DNA of 64,000 nt from Neorhizobium sp. UBA3556. Its GTDB lineage: Bacteria > Pseudomonadota > Alphaproteobacteria > Rhizobiales > Rhizobiaceae. The stretch covers positions 620,001-684,000 of the forward strand of contig DFNX01000016.1 of assembly GCA_002376235.1 (NCBI GenBank), in the 5' to 3' direction. How positions within the stretch are numbered: the stretch's first letter is position 1; each line of letters starts with the position of its first letter. The notes under the pieces were generated by a model, which saw nothing but the letters and a program-made list of their open reading frames with translations, was not told the origin of the DNA and ran no database searches. Made by a program: the position numbers and the translations under genes. Below are positions 34,195 to 43,364 of this stretch, one piece after another.

Positions 34195-35601
34195 TCATGC
34201 GTCGTTGTTGTTGAACAGCTTGGCGAGGAAGCCGCCGCCTGAACCCGAACCGGGGCGCTTTCCATCCCACTTGTTGACGATGATCATGTGTGTGATCTCG
34301 CCACGCTGGAATGCCTTCAGGAACTGGGGGTATTCAGCGAACGCCACGCAGCCATGGGAATCTCCGCGAACCCGAAGCAGATAGCTATGTGCCAGAAGGC
34401 CGGTGCGACCCTGCGGCGGCTTACCATCGGTCGGCGTCAGGCGAATGGCAGCAACTCCGTGGAAGAGGGACTCGCGCATCGACAGTTTGTAGGTGCCGGG
34501 AGGCGTCGGACCACGCATCTTCACATGGGTGAATTTCGGGTTGTCACGCATGCTGCCGATGCCAGAATGCGCTTCGAGCTTGGTGCCGTTCGGCATATGC
34601 ACGACACCATTTGTGATATCGTAGATCGCAACCTTCGTACCGATCCCCGGCCACTTCGGTGCAGGCGAAGACGGCCTTGCAGGTTCTTCGCGCATCGGAT
34701 TATCGGGCTTGGCGAAAGCAAGCACGGTCGGCTTGTCGTCCGCATTCGGCTTACCCGGCTTCTGTGGCGCGACCGATGCGATTGCCGCAAGAGCATTCCC
34801 GCGACCGGCAGGCTTGGCATCGTCGCCACGCATTCCAGCAGCAGGGCGGATGACCGGAACCGGGCCGGCCGTCGGAAGCGCATAAGTGTCGGCAGCGGGT
34901 GGAACAGCAAGCGCGACCACGTCTTGCGTGATCTCAACCGATGGCTGGTTGGCGGAAGCGTCATCGCTGCCCGGAGTTTCCAGCGAAGCCATCTCGACGG
35001 GCTTCATGTCCTTGAGCGCAGCAACATTGGTGACGTTTTCCGCATCCTGGATCAGGTCGGGCATAGCACCTTCGCCTCGCGGTGCGACCAGAACAGTCCC
35101 TTCCAGGGCCTGACCGAGCGCGGAGCGTATTGCGGAATCGCCGGGACGCTTGGTGGTCAGAGCGGCGAATTGCTGCTCGGTCTCAACCTTGCGTGCAGCC
35201 TTTGCCATGGCATGGTGAAGCGCCTGGCGAACGGCAGAATTTTCGGGGCGCAGTGCAGCCAGAGCGGCCGTATCTGCACCGGCAAGACGCGCGCCCTTCG
35301 GCTCGGCGGCCGCCCTACCCGGCAGTCGGGAGAATTTCGAGACGTCGAGAGTTCTGTCGCTGCGATCACGAGAGAAATGTTCGCCAGCAACAGCCGGAGA
35401 AAGAAGCGCCGTCTGGAAACGCAGATCCTTGGCGGGCTTCACGGCTGTTGCAACGGTAATCGCAGAGGCGCCAATGAGCGCCGAAGCGGTCAATCCGATA
35501 CCAATCGCGATATTCATGAAAATCGATCGACCGTGCTTGCGCTTTGCCGGTCGCTTCGAGACCTGTTTCCGCTTTGTGGAGGCTTCGACCCTACGCACCA
35601 T
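34195..35601 (-). CDS. Membrane-anchored Tlde1-domain (DUF2778) protein
   Basis: The product is 468 residues. The N-terminus is very basic (RKQVSKRPAKRKHGR) and leads into one transmembrane helix (about residues 30-52), so most of the protein is periplasmic. A long Ala/Pro/Lys-rich region follows. The last 130 residues are the Tlde1/DUF2778 domain, an L,D-transpeptidase-like fold with the His and Cys of LLRVRGDSHGCVAFAEY as the likely active site. Related domains act on peptidoglycan peptide stems, some as type VI effectors; no T6SS gene is here, so a housekeeping wall role is more likely. The start is ATG at 35601 or GTG at 35604. Confidence 0.82.
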   Translation of the reverse strand: MVRRVEASTKRKQVSKRPAKRKHGRSIFMNIAIGIGLTASALIGASAITVATAVKPAKDLRFQTALLSPAVAGEHFSRDRSDRTLDVSKFSRLPGRAAAEPKGARLAGADTAALAALRPENSAVRQALHHAMAKAARKVETEQQFAALTTKRPGDSAIRSALGQALEGTVLVAPRGEGAMPDLIQDAENVTNVAALKDMKPVEMASLETPGSDDASANQPSVEITQDVVALAVPPAADTYALPTAGPVPVIRPAAGMRGDDAKPAGRGNALAAIASVAPQKPGKPNADDKPTVLAFAKPDNPMREEPARPSSPAPKWPGIGTKVAIYDITNGVVHMPNGTKLEAHSGIGSMRDNPKFTHVKMRGPTPPGTYKLSMRESLFHGVAAIRLTPTDGKPPQGRTGLLAHSYLLRVRGDSHGCVAFAEYPQFLKAFQRGEITHMIIVNKWDGKRPGSGSGGGFLAKLFNNNDA

Positions 35602-35974
35602 CACTCGTTACCCGAACCGTTACTCATCACTGCAAAGGTCGCAAAAAGCGCCTCGCATACCAGACTAGAGTTGATTTCAGAAACGGACTGATTCCGCACA
35701 AAACCACCCTGCGAATGGGTGAGAGAATGAACGATTATGGTAACCAATATCTTTACGCCGCCCCGATCAGTTTCGATGGCGCTCATAAAAGCGCATGCCG
35801 CCGGAAGTTTAACCGAAATGCGGCGAGGCTGTGTTTCTGGCCTCGTCAATTAAGGCAGGTCAAGCTGGCGACTGTTGCTGTTTAGCGACAAAAGCCCGAT
35901 TATACAAGGCAGCGGGAATAATTCGCTGGGGGGTGTGACGCTATGCGGCAGATGAAGAAAAAACACCGATGATG
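35602..35974. other. Intergenic region, no gene seen
   Basis: About 370 bases between the Tlde1-domain gene and the terminator of the sulfur transporter. Short frames exist on both strands, but none has a convincing ribosome-binding site with coding-like composition. It should hold the promoter of the leftward gene; I see no clear boxes. Confidence 0.5.
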
Positions 35975-36001
35975 AAAAACGGCCACGCAATCCGTGGCCG
36001 T
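35975..36001 (-). terminator. Terminator after the YeeE/YedE gene
   Basis: On the minus strand ACGGCCACG and CGTGGCCGT form a perfect 9-bp stem around a 5-base loop, followed by TTTT. It lies 25 bases after the stop codon at 36026. Confidence 0.9.
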
Positions 36002-36025
36002 CTGATATCTAGTATGGTGATAATT

Positions 36026-37249
36026 TCAGCCGTTGATTCGGCGGATCGCGCGACCTTCGCTAAAGAACCACGGCCTGAATTTCACGCCGACAACGTTACC
36101 GGCGAAAGCTGCGACGGCCCAGAGATAGCCATGCAGGCTTCCCGAAGCGATCCCTGAGAAATAAGCGCCAATATTGCAGCCATACGCAATTCGCGCACCG
36201 TAACCCAACAACAGGCCGCCAACGACTGCCGCAAGCACGGAGCGCAGAGGAATATCGAGGTTCGGGGCGAACTTTCCGGCAAGTGCGGCAGCCAGCATGG
36301 CACCGGCGATGATACCGAAGTCCATGACCGAGGTCACATCGGCAAACACGCTGGACGCCAGCGCCTTGGCATTGCCCGGCTGCTGCCAATAGGGCCAGGA
36401 AGCCGGATCAATGCCGATCAACTGCGCGCCCTTAGCGCCCCAGAGGGCGAAAGCAGAAGTGACACCCCAAGGGCGGCCGGCGATGGCGAGTGTCGCGAAA
36501 TTCAGGATAACCAGTGCGATCGCACCTAAAACCAGCGGCCACGGTCCGCGCAGATAGCGGGCAAAACCCTGACGCGGCGACGGTGGAGCCTTTTCCAGCG
36601 CACCATTCCGCTTTTTCTCGACGAACACGGTGATGGCGGCAATAGCGCCGAAGATGACCAGCGACACAGCGATACCACCGGCAGCACCGAACGTCTGGAA
36701 CAGAGCCGTCGGCGGCAACGACGGCAGTGCCGCCCACCAGGCGGTATGCAGGGTTGCGATCAGCGACCCGACGATAAAGAAGAACAGCGTGACCAGCATG
36801 CGGGCATTGCCGCCCCCGGCGGTAAACAGCGTACCGGAAGCACATCCGCCGCCGAGCTGCATGCCGACGCCGAACATGAAGGCTCCGGCGATCACGCCTA
36901 TCCCAGCCGGGGAAATATTGCCGCGAACTTCATTGCCGAACAGCGTACCGCTCGCAAGGAACGGGAAGAACAGGATGACGGCAAGCGCAAGCAGGATCAT
37001 CTGCACACGCAGACCACGCCCCCTGCCCTCAGCGATAAAGACCCGCCAGGCTGAGGTGAAACCGAAGGCTGCGTGATAAAGCGAGATGCCCAGCGCACCG
37101 CCAATGAGAAATAGCGCACCCTGCGTAGGTCCATAAACCGCGCCAAGCGCAAGCGTGCCAGCGACAAGAACAATAAGGGAAACAAGGCCGGGCGTTCCGA
37201 GCGATGGCGCAACTGGCGATCCGGAACCGAGAGAAGACGAAATCGTCAT
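36026..37249 (-). CDS. YeeE/YedE-family (sulfur) transporter
   Basis: A 407-residue polytopic membrane protein with two Sulf_transp halves. Each half carries the family's conserved cysteine in a Gly-rich helix: GMQLGGGCASGTLFTAGGG in the first half and ARIAYGCNIGAYFSGIASGS in the second. YeeE takes up thiosulfate by handing it along such cysteines, so thiosulfate or a related sulfur compound is the likely substrate. No TusA-like partner is adjacent, and the gene stands alone. Confidence 0.9.
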   Translation of the reverse strand: MTISSSLGSGSPVAPSLGTPGLVSLIVLVAGTLALGAVYGPTQGALFLIGGALGISLYHAAFGFTSAWRVFIAEGRGRGLRVQMILLALAVILFFPFLASGTLFGNEVRGNISPAGIGVIAGAFMFGVGMQLGGGCASGTLFTAGGGNARMLVTLFFFIVGSLIATLHTAWWAALPSLPPTALFQTFGAAGGIAVSLVIFGAIAAITVFVEKKRNGALEKAPPSPRQGFARYLRGPWPLVLGAIALVILNFATLAIAGRPWGVTSAFALWGAKGAQLIGIDPASWPYWQQPGNAKALASSVFADVTSVMDFGIIAGAMLAAALAGKFAPNLDIPLRSVLAAVVGGLLLGYGARIAYGCNIGAYFSGIASGSLHGYLWAVAAFAGNVVGVKFRPWFFSEGRAIRRING

Positions 37250-37390
37250 GGAATGAAGCTCCTAAATTTGCGCTTTAGGTAGCGGCATCGCCAAAGCATG
37301 ACGAGGCAGATGTTTTTGCCACAGCCATGAACAGGAGAATGATTTTCTCCCGATTTGCGAAATAGAGGCAAAAACGACACCTGGAAACAT

Positions 37391-37420
37391 TCCACCCCGC
37401 GAGGGGGATCGCGAGGTGGA
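37391..37420 (-). terminator. Hairpin after the autotransporter gene
   Basis: TTCCACC-C-CGCGA pairs with TCGCG-A-GGTGGAA, a long stem with one mismatch and a GGGGGA loop on the plus strand. It lies about 55 bases beyond the stop at 37474. The U-run is poor (TGTTTCC), so its efficiency is uncertain. Confidence 0.55.
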
Positions 37421-37473
37421 ACGAGCCGAATGGCGGGGGAGTACCAGTTCGGCAGGGGATTTGAGCCCTATGG

Positions 37474-38958
37474 CTAAAATTCGCCGGAAAGACCTACGCG
37501 AACGCCGGGTGTTCCGCCGGGCGAATAACCAACAGAGGCGTCGAAGACGACAGGGTAGTTGCTGTCGAACATATGGGCCACGGCAAAGCTCGTCGCCACT
37601 TCGCCGTGATATCCGGCAACATTGGTCGACCAGGACGTCTTGCCCGGCGCAGAAGGCTTGGGCGCGGCCGTCATCGACATTGCTGCGGCAATGCCCTTGC
37701 GTGTCTCCCTGCGCAGGCTGGAAACATCGCCGCGAAGATTGGAGATGTCGGAACTGATCCGGTTGACGTCGATATTGGCCGTCGCGATATTGCCCGCCGC
37801 ATCGGTCGTCAGAACCTGTGTTGGCCCGCTTTGAGCCGCCCGGCTCGCAGCCGATGTCACGCCCGGCATCGTATAGGTATTCGTCGAGGTGCCGATCATC
37901 ACCTGCCCTGCACGGGTCGTGGTTGCACCTCGGCCGATCGCCGTGCTGTTGGCGTGTGCAGCACTTGAGCCGTAACCGACAGCGGTTGCGTCCGCGCCGG
38001 TCGCGACCGCATTCGGCAGGCCGCTCGTATTGTTGGCTGCCAAGGCTCCGTTTGTCCCGGCGCCGCCGATAAAGGAATTGATCGCCTGAAGCGCCGAGTT
38101 GACGTCGGTATAGGTATTGCCACGCAGCGTGTAGCTTGGCCCGGTGAAGACATTGGTGCTGCTGTTATAGGTTGCCCCGCCACCAAGAGCGATGGCCACA
38201 TCTCCAAGCCCGGTAGTCACCGCATTATTGACGGCACGCAGCTGGCGGACATTGACGGCATCCGTATCGGCCGTACCGCCTGCAACATTGGTGATCTGGC
38301 GCTCGCCACCCGTGGTGCCGATGGAAACGGCCCCGGCAGTGGAAGAGACCGCCGTTCCAGAGAAGAGTTCGGTCGCGCCGTTCATACCGCCACGCGACGC
38401 CACCGAGCCGGAGCCGAGCGCAACACCACCCGCAGCGCTTACATTCGTATCAGCGCCGAGCGCAACGCCGTTTGCGGCAGTCACCGTGCCACGCAAACCG
38501 AGTGCAATCGCATTCGTAGCTGCCGCACTTGTCGTCGCTCCGTTGCCGATGGCAACCGAATTCACCTCTCCCGCAACAGACGCCGCATTGCCAGCCCCGC
38601 CAAGCCCGGTAAGGCTGCCGCCACCCATTGAGATACCCCGCGCATCGTCAATATCCACAGAGTCGGTAGCCAAACCACAATCCGCACTGTTCACGGCCTG
38701 GCCATTCGTATCGAGCACGTTGAGGCCGATATTCTTGCCACTGAGGGCATCGGTAAGGTTGAGATTGATGAGCGACGCCAACGGACTGAGCAGCGGGTCC
38801 AGTATTCCTGAGGTAACGGGTTGCAGAACAGGCAGATCGACACTCAGGCCCGAGCAGACATTCACCAGCGGCGCTGACTGCGCATGGGCGGTGGTACTGT
38901 AAAAGCCGGAGGCAAGTGTAACGGGCAAGGCGATTGCGGGAAGAATAAGGCGCTTCAT
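37474..38958 (-). CDS. YadA-like trimeric autotransporter adhesin
   Basis: A 494-residue surface protein. The ATG at 38958 has GGAGGGG upstream and opens a signal peptide (cleavage near AHA-QSA). The passenger contains YadA-head-type repeats (NAIALGLRGTVTA, GVALGADTNVSA, GVALGSGSVAS, then ATAVGYGSSAAHANSTAIG) and a neck motif VAGGTADTDAVNVRQLRAVNNAV. A short coiled-coil stalk leads to the C-terminal YadA anchor of about 70 residues (AAAMSMTAAP to VRVGLSGEF), which forms a trimeric barrel with the terminal Phe. It is small for this family and probably mediates attachment to host or other surfaces. Confidence 0.92.
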   Translation of the reverse strand: MKRLILPAIALPVTLASGFYSTTAHAQSAPLVNVCSGLSVDLPVLQPVTSGILDPLLSPLASLINLNLTDALSGKNIGLNVLDTNGQAVNSADCGLATDSVDIDDARGISMGGGSLTGLGGAGNAASVAGEVNSVAIGNGATTSAAATNAIALGLRGTVTAANGVALGADTNVSAAGGVALGSGSVASRGGMNGATELFSGTAVSSTAGAVSIGTTGGERQITNVAGGTADTDAVNVRQLRAVNNAVTTGLGDVAIALGGGATYNSSTNVFTGPSYTLRGNTYTDVNSALQAINSFIGGAGTNGALAANNTSGLPNAVATGADATAVGYGSSAAHANSTAIGRGATTTRAGQVMIGTSTNTYTMPGVTSAASRAAQSGPTQVLTTDAAGNIATANIDVNRISSDISNLRGDVSSLRRETRKGIAAAMSMTAAPKPSAPGKTSWSTNVAGYHGEVATSFAVAHMFDSNYPVVFDASVGYSPGGTPGVRVGLSGEF

Positions 38959-39128
38959 GGTGACCCCTCCAATTCGGACAACCAATCATTTCGCAACATA
39001 CTTAATAAGCTATTTCTAATTTAGATATCGCAATATTACCGTTGTGATGACCATGAATTTCTTGAATAATTTTCTTGATCGCCGAGTGCCGGCTTGGCAT
39101 TCTGCCGTTACAAACGCGGGAGAGCGTC

Positions 39129-39755
39129 ATGAAAGCACTGCTGCTGGTCGACCTGCAGAACGGTTTTTGCCCTGGCGGAAACCTGGCCGTACCGGAGGGA
39201 GATTCGGTTATCGCCGTCGCCAACCGGCTGATCAGCGACGGCGGTTATGACGTCATCGTCGCCTCTCAGGATTGGCATCCCGCCAACCATGGCAGTTTCG
39301 CCTCGCAACATCCCGGCAAGAAGCCTTTCGATCTGGGCGAGCTTTCCGGCCAGCCGCAGGTTTTGTGGCCGGATCATTGCGTGCAGGGCACCGCCGATGC
39401 TGAGTTCCACGCAGACCTCAATGTGGACGAGATCGACTACATCCAGCAGAAGGGCGAGAACCCTGCGGTCGACAGCTATTCCGCCTTTCGCGACAACGAT
39501 CGTGCCGCATTGACCGGCCTCGCCGGCTACCTGAAGGCCCAATTGATAACCGAACTCGACATTTGCGGGCTGGCCACAGACTATTGCGTCAAGTTCTCGG
39601 CAATCGACGCACGCGAGATGTTGCCTGCGGTCGATGTCCGCTTCATATCCGACGCAAGCCGCGGCATCGATCCACAAGGCGTCAAGGATGCGATTTCGGA
39701 AATGCGCGAGCGCGGCATCGACATCGTCACCAGCGACGCCATCCTTGCTGATTGA
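39129..39755 (+). CDS. pncA: Bifunctional nicotinamidase/pyrazinamidase
   Basis: A 208-residue isochorismatase-fold hydrolase that converts nicotinamide to nicotinate in NAD salvage. The catalytic triad is visible: Asp in LLVDLQNGF (D9), Lys in YIQQKGENP and Cys in GLATDYCVKFSA. Metal ligands lie in DWHPANHGSF. The ATG at 39129 begins MKALLLVDLQNGF; the frame is open 18 codons upstream without coding character. Confidence 0.95.
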   Translation: MKALLLVDLQNGFCPGGNLAVPEGDSVIAVANRLISDGGYDVIVASQDWHPANHGSFASQHPGKKPFDLGELSGQPQVLWPDHCVQGTADAEFHADLNVDEIDYIQQKGENPAVDSYSAFRDNDRAALTGLAGYLKAQLITELDICGLATDYCVKFSAIDAREMLPAVDVRFISDASRGIDPQGVKDAISEMRERGIDIVTSDAILAD

Positions 39756-39951
39756 CGGATAAACCGTCCCGCTTCCGAGACGCATAGCGTCGCTCGATAT
39801 CGATCAGTAAAATCGATGGATTGAATAAACGCAATTCGATTGCCAGTCGATGCGACTGCTTCTACACGCACATCCTATGTAAAAAGATGCGGTCAATGCG
39901 GAGATCTGCCCGATCAGGTCCGCCTGGAACCGCCATCCGCGGGAACATCGC

Positions 39952-40680
39952 ATGAATAGACATGAACAGCTTTCCAGTGGCCTGAAAAAGGGTGCAGTCG
40001 TCGCCATTTCCTCGGCCCCGTTCGGCATTCTTTTCGGTGCCATCGCCGTCGATAACGGCTTCAGCATCGCCGAAGCCGCATTGATGAGCGGGCTCGTTTA
40101 CGGCGGCGCCAGCCAGTTGGTCGGTATCGAACTGTTCGGCCACCATGTTGCTGCATGGATTATCGTGCTCTCCATTCTCGCGGTAAACTTTCGCCATGTC
40201 CTTTATTCCGCGGCGCTCACGGGTGTAATCGGTCGGTTTCCTCATGCCGAGCGCTGGCTCTCCTTCTTTCTGTTGGTTGACCCGCAATTTGCAGAGACAG
40301 TGAAACGGGAAGAGACCGGAAAGCCGGCTACTTTCCGCTGGTATTTCGCCATGGGAGCCGTTGTCTGGGTGTCATGGGTCATGACCACCATGATCGGCGC
40401 CTATTTCGGGCGCATGATCGGCGATCCGAAAGCCTATGGCATCGACGTGCTGATGCCCGTCTATTTTCTCGGCCTGACCATGGGGTTCAGGAGCCGCCAC
40501 AACTTCTTTCCCGTGATGCTGGCTGGCGGCCTCAGTTCCGTCATCGCCTTCCATTTCATCGGCTCCCCCTGGCACATCAGTGTCGGGGCTATTCTCGGCA
40601 TCCTCGTCGCGATCATCCTGCCGCCGCCCAAGGCGCATGTCGAACCGGAAGTGTCTGAGATGGAAAAGGAGGCGATGTAA
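39952..40680 (+). CDS. azlC: AzlC-family branched-chain amino-acid exporter, large subunit
   Basis: A 242-residue inner-membrane protein with about five to seven hydrophobic segments and AzlC signatures: FGILFGAIAVDNGFS near the N-terminus, YGGASQLVGIELF, and NFRHVLYSAAL with PHAERWLSFFLLVDPQFAET. With AzlD it exports branched-chain amino acids or analogues. Its stop is followed one base later by the azlD start. Confidence 0.92.
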   Translation: MNRHEQLSSGLKKGAVVAISSAPFGILFGAIAVDNGFSIAEAALMSGLVYGGASQLVGIELFGHHVAAWIIVLSILAVNFRHVLYSAALTGVIGRFPHAERWLSFFLLVDPQFAETVKREETGKPATFRWYFAMGAVVWVSWVMTTMIGAYFGRMIGDPKAYGIDVLMPVYFLGLTMGFRSRHNFFPVMLAGGLSSVIAFHFIGSPWHISVGAILGILVAIILPPPKAHVEPEVSEMEKEAM

Positions 40681-40681
40681 T

Positions 40682-41017
40682 ATGGAAAACCAGCTGACAG
40701 CCTTCTCCATCGATCCGAATACGGCGCTGCTGATCCTCATAGCCGCAATCGCCACCTATTTCACCCGTATCGGCGGTTATGTGTTGATGAGCAGCATGAA
40801 GCGCATTCCACCACGGCTGGAATCGGCGCTTAACGCCGTACCGGCTGCAGTTTTGACCACGCTCGTAGCTCAGCCCTTCGTGTATGGCGGATGGGATATC
40901 AAGATAGCCATGGCGGTGGCACTGATCGTGGGCCTGCGTTTTCCGGGGCTCATGTTGCTGATCATGGGCTGGGCGGCCGTAATGGCCGCCCGTTATGGCC
41001 TGGGTTTCGGCCTCTGA
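40682..41017 (+). CDS. azlD: AzlD-family branched-chain amino-acid exporter, small subunit
   Basis: A 111-residue protein with three or four transmembrane helices, starting at the ATG at 40682 (MENQLTAFSI). The AzlD pattern is clear: ATYFTRIGGYVLM, then PAAVLTTLVAQPF and GLRFPGLMLLIMGWAAV. It lies directly behind azlC with 1 base between, so the two are translated together. It ends 3 bases before the convergent aminopeptidase gene. Confidence 0.92.
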   Translation: MENQLTAFSIDPNTALLILIAAIATYFTRIGGYVLMSSMKRIPPRLESALNAVPAAVLTTLVAQPFVYGGWDIKIAMAVALIVGLRFPGLMLLIMGWAAVMAARYGLGFGL

Positions 41018-41020
41018 TTT

Positions 41021-42853
41021 TCAGGCGATCGGCGCAGTTGCCTTTTCCAGCCATGCCTTGATGTCGGCATGGTTGAGAAGCGGCAGCAGTTTCTCACGCA
41101 CAGTGGCGTGATAGGCGTTCAACCAATCCAGTTCTTCGGCCGTAAGCAACGAGGCAACGACAAGACGGCGATCGATCGGGCACCAGGTCAGCGTCTCGAA
41201 AGAACGCATAGGCATATCGCCGCCGACAACCTCCTCGGCGTCCCGAACGAAGATCAGGTTCTCGATGCGGATGCCGTAATGACCGGGGCGATAATAACCC
41301 GGTTCGTTGGACAGGATCATGCCGGGCAACAACTCCTGCGTCGCAAGCCGCGAAATGCGCTGTGGACCCTCGTGCACGGACAGGTAGGAGCCGACGCCGT
41401 GGCCGGTTCCATGAGCAAAATCACCGCCGGCCTTCCACAAAGCGATACGCGCCAGAGGATCGAGGTCACAACCGCGTGTACCCTTGGGAAAACGCGCCAT
41501 GCTGATCGCGATCATACCCTTCAGCACCAGCGTGAAGAAACGCTTGCGGTCTTCAGGCACCTCGCCGATCGCCACCGTACGGGTAATGTCGGTCGTGCCG
41601 TTAATGTACTGCGCGCCTGAGTCGATCAGGAACAGTTCGCCGGCCTCTATTTTGCGATCGCTCTGGCGGGTGACGCGATAGTGCATGATGGCTGCATGTT
41701 CGCCCGCACCGGCAATGCTATCGAACGAAACATCGCGCAGAGGGTTCTGTAGGTTCTGCCCAACGCGTGCGCGTGCGGCTTCAAGCGCCTCGACAGCCTG
41801 GATTTCGGTGAGTGATCCCGGTTTGGCCTGATCGAGCCAATAGAGAAACTCCACCATCGCAGCGCCATCCTGGACATGCGCATCGGCTGAGCCTTTCAGC
41901 TCCACTGCATTCTTGATGGCACGCGGCAGACGCGCCGGATCGGCCCCCTCGACCACCACGCCGCCAGCCTTCTCGATGGCGGCAATCAACGCAAGCGCCG
42001 TCAATTCCGGATCCACGAGAATACGTTCGCCATCGGCAGCGTAAGCGCCGATGCGCTCGATCAGAGACGAAGGCGTCTTGATGGTCGCGAGCGGCTGCAG
42101 GTGAGCACCAGCTTCGCCACCGAGCTTGCGTTCGTCTATGAACAATTCCGCCTTGCCCTCTGCGCTGATCAGCGCGCGCGATAGCGGATGCGGTGTATGG
42201 GCGACATCCGCGCCACGAATATTGAATATCCAGGCGACCGACGACGGATCTGCAATCAGGGCTGCAGCAATATTCTTCGCCTTCAGGCCTGCCGCAATCT
42301 CGGCGATCTTCTCAACGGCGGATTTTCCGGCATGCATTTCCTGCTGAACGGCAACAGCACCGAGAGGCTCTGCCGGACGATCGGCCCAGGCAGTATCCAG
42401 CGGATTTTCTGACAGGAGTACCAGCGATCCGCCAATTTCCTCCAGAGCCTTCTCAAGTCTTTTCACCTCAAGCCCACCATGCAGCCAGGGGTCGATACCC
42501 AGGCGAAAACCGTGCTGAACATGCGAGCGAAGCCACAGATGCGGCGGCTCATTGACGAGATCCCCGGGAGTAAACACGCTGCCATCGATCTGCTCCGCAA
42601 CCTGCGTCACGTATCGGCCATCGACAAAGACGACGGCTTCCTTCTGGGTGACAAGTGCGATCCCCGCAGAGCCGGTAAACCCGGTGAGCCATGACAATCT
42701 TTCTGCGGAGACCGGAACATATTCGCCCTGATATTCATCGGCGCGCGGCACAAGAAAGCCGTCGATCCCGAGCTCGGCAAACCGGGCGCGAAGCGCCGCA
42801 ACACGTTCACGGCCAAATTGGGGAGAGGATTTATTATCGAAAGACTGAAACAT
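41021..42853 (-). CDS. M24-family Xaa-Pro aminopeptidase
   Basis: A 610-residue manganese-dependent peptidase removing N-terminal residues before proline, of the three-domain eukaryotic-like type (two creatinase-type N-terminal domains then the pita-bread domain). Metal ligands are visible in LIDSGAQYINGTTDITR (Asp, Asp), GTGHGVGSYLSVHEGP (His), ILSNEPGYYRPGHYGIRIENL (Glu) and the final Glu region. I use the ATG at 42853 (MFQSFDNK), with CGGA 9 bases upstream; an ATG at 42862 is close behind as alternative. Confidence 0.93.
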   Translation of the reverse strand: MFQSFDNKSSPQFGRERVAALRARFAELGIDGFLVPRADEYQGEYVPVSAERLSWLTGFTGSAGIALVTQKEAVVFVDGRYVTQVAEQIDGSVFTPGDLVNEPPHLWLRSHVQHGFRLGIDPWLHGGLEVKRLEKALEEIGGSLVLLSENPLDTAWADRPAEPLGAVAVQQEMHAGKSAVEKIAEIAAGLKAKNIAAALIADPSSVAWIFNIRGADVAHTPHPLSRALISAEGKAELFIDERKLGGEAGAHLQPLATIKTPSSLIERIGAYAADGERILVDPELTALALIAAIEKAGGVVVEGADPARLPRAIKNAVELKGSADAHVQDGAAMVEFLYWLDQAKPGSLTEIQAVEALEAARARVGQNLQNPLRDVSFDSIAGAGEHAAIMHYRVTRQSDRKIEAGELFLIDSGAQYINGTTDITRTVAIGEVPEDRKRFFTLVLKGMIAISMARFPKGTRGCDLDPLARIALWKAGGDFAHGTGHGVGSYLSVHEGPQRISRLATQELLPGMILSNEPGYYRPGHYGIRIENLIFVRDAEEVVGGDMPMRSFETLTWCPIDRRLVVASLLTAEELDWLNAYHATVREKLLPLLNHADIKAWLEKATAPIA

Positions 42854-43176
42854 GGCTGCCATTCCGCTGATGTGATTCCGCTGGTCGCCGATGTTAAAGC
42901 ATGCCGCGCAAAAAGTGAGCAGCGCTTTTGCGCCAAGGGCATGCGGCAAACAAGAACTCAGACCGCGAGGCGAACGTAGCAGGCGATTCTGTCCGGCACG
43001 ATCAATCAGAAAGAGCCCGGCACGAGTCCGGACCGTATGCCGATTATCTGAGCACCTCTCGAGAAGCCATGCGCAGAATGCATATCACCGTTGATCGAAG
43101 CCCACTCACTATGCAGCAAGATCACGCTTATATCTCAGCCATACCGAGTGACACAGTGAAGCAGAGGACAAGTTCC
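42854..43176. other. Divergent intergenic region with inverted repeat
   Basis: About 320 bases between the aminopeptidase gene and the DUF1127 gene. GCGCAAAA at 42906-42913 and TTTTGCGC at 42926-42933 form an inverted repeat in the 5' leader of the aminopeptidase transcript. I find no ORF with both a ribosome-binding site and coding character, and no promoter boxes I would defend. Confidence 0.5.
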
Positions 43177-43350
43177 ATGGCCAAGTCGTTTTTTCGTAAT
43201 GCAATGAACCGCGTTGTTGAAGCCCGCGAAAAGCAGGTTTCCCGTTACGTCAACGGCGCTCTCATGAGCCTCGACGACACCACCCTGAAGAATCTCGGCA
43301 CCAGCCGCGAAGAGCTTCGCCGCAAGGGCGCAACGACGTACATCTTCTGA
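43177..43350 (+). CDS. DUF1127 small protein
   Basis: A 57-residue protein starting at the ATG at 43177, with AGAGGA 8 bases upstream. The C-terminal half is the DUF1127 signature: an Arg-rich segment ending in SLDDTTLKNLGTSREEL. The N-terminal half is basic and helical. Such proteins have been tied in other alphaproteobacteria to RNA turnover and to phosphate or stress responses. The 3' untranslated region looks like an sRNA. Confidence 0.88.
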   Translation: MAKSFFRNAMNRVVEAREKQVSRYVNGALMSLDDTTLKNLGTSREELRRKGATTYIF

Positions 43351-43364
43351 TCTGCGAATGATCT

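Noticed and set aside
34288..35691. 467-codon plus-strand frame opposite the Tlde1-domain gene
   Set aside because: Arg/Cys-rich shadow without motifs; the minus-strand gene has a membrane helix and a known domain.
35544..35885. 113-codon plus-strand frame upstream of the Tlde1-domain gene
   Set aside because: It overlaps that gene's start on the other strand, and its product looks random and basic.
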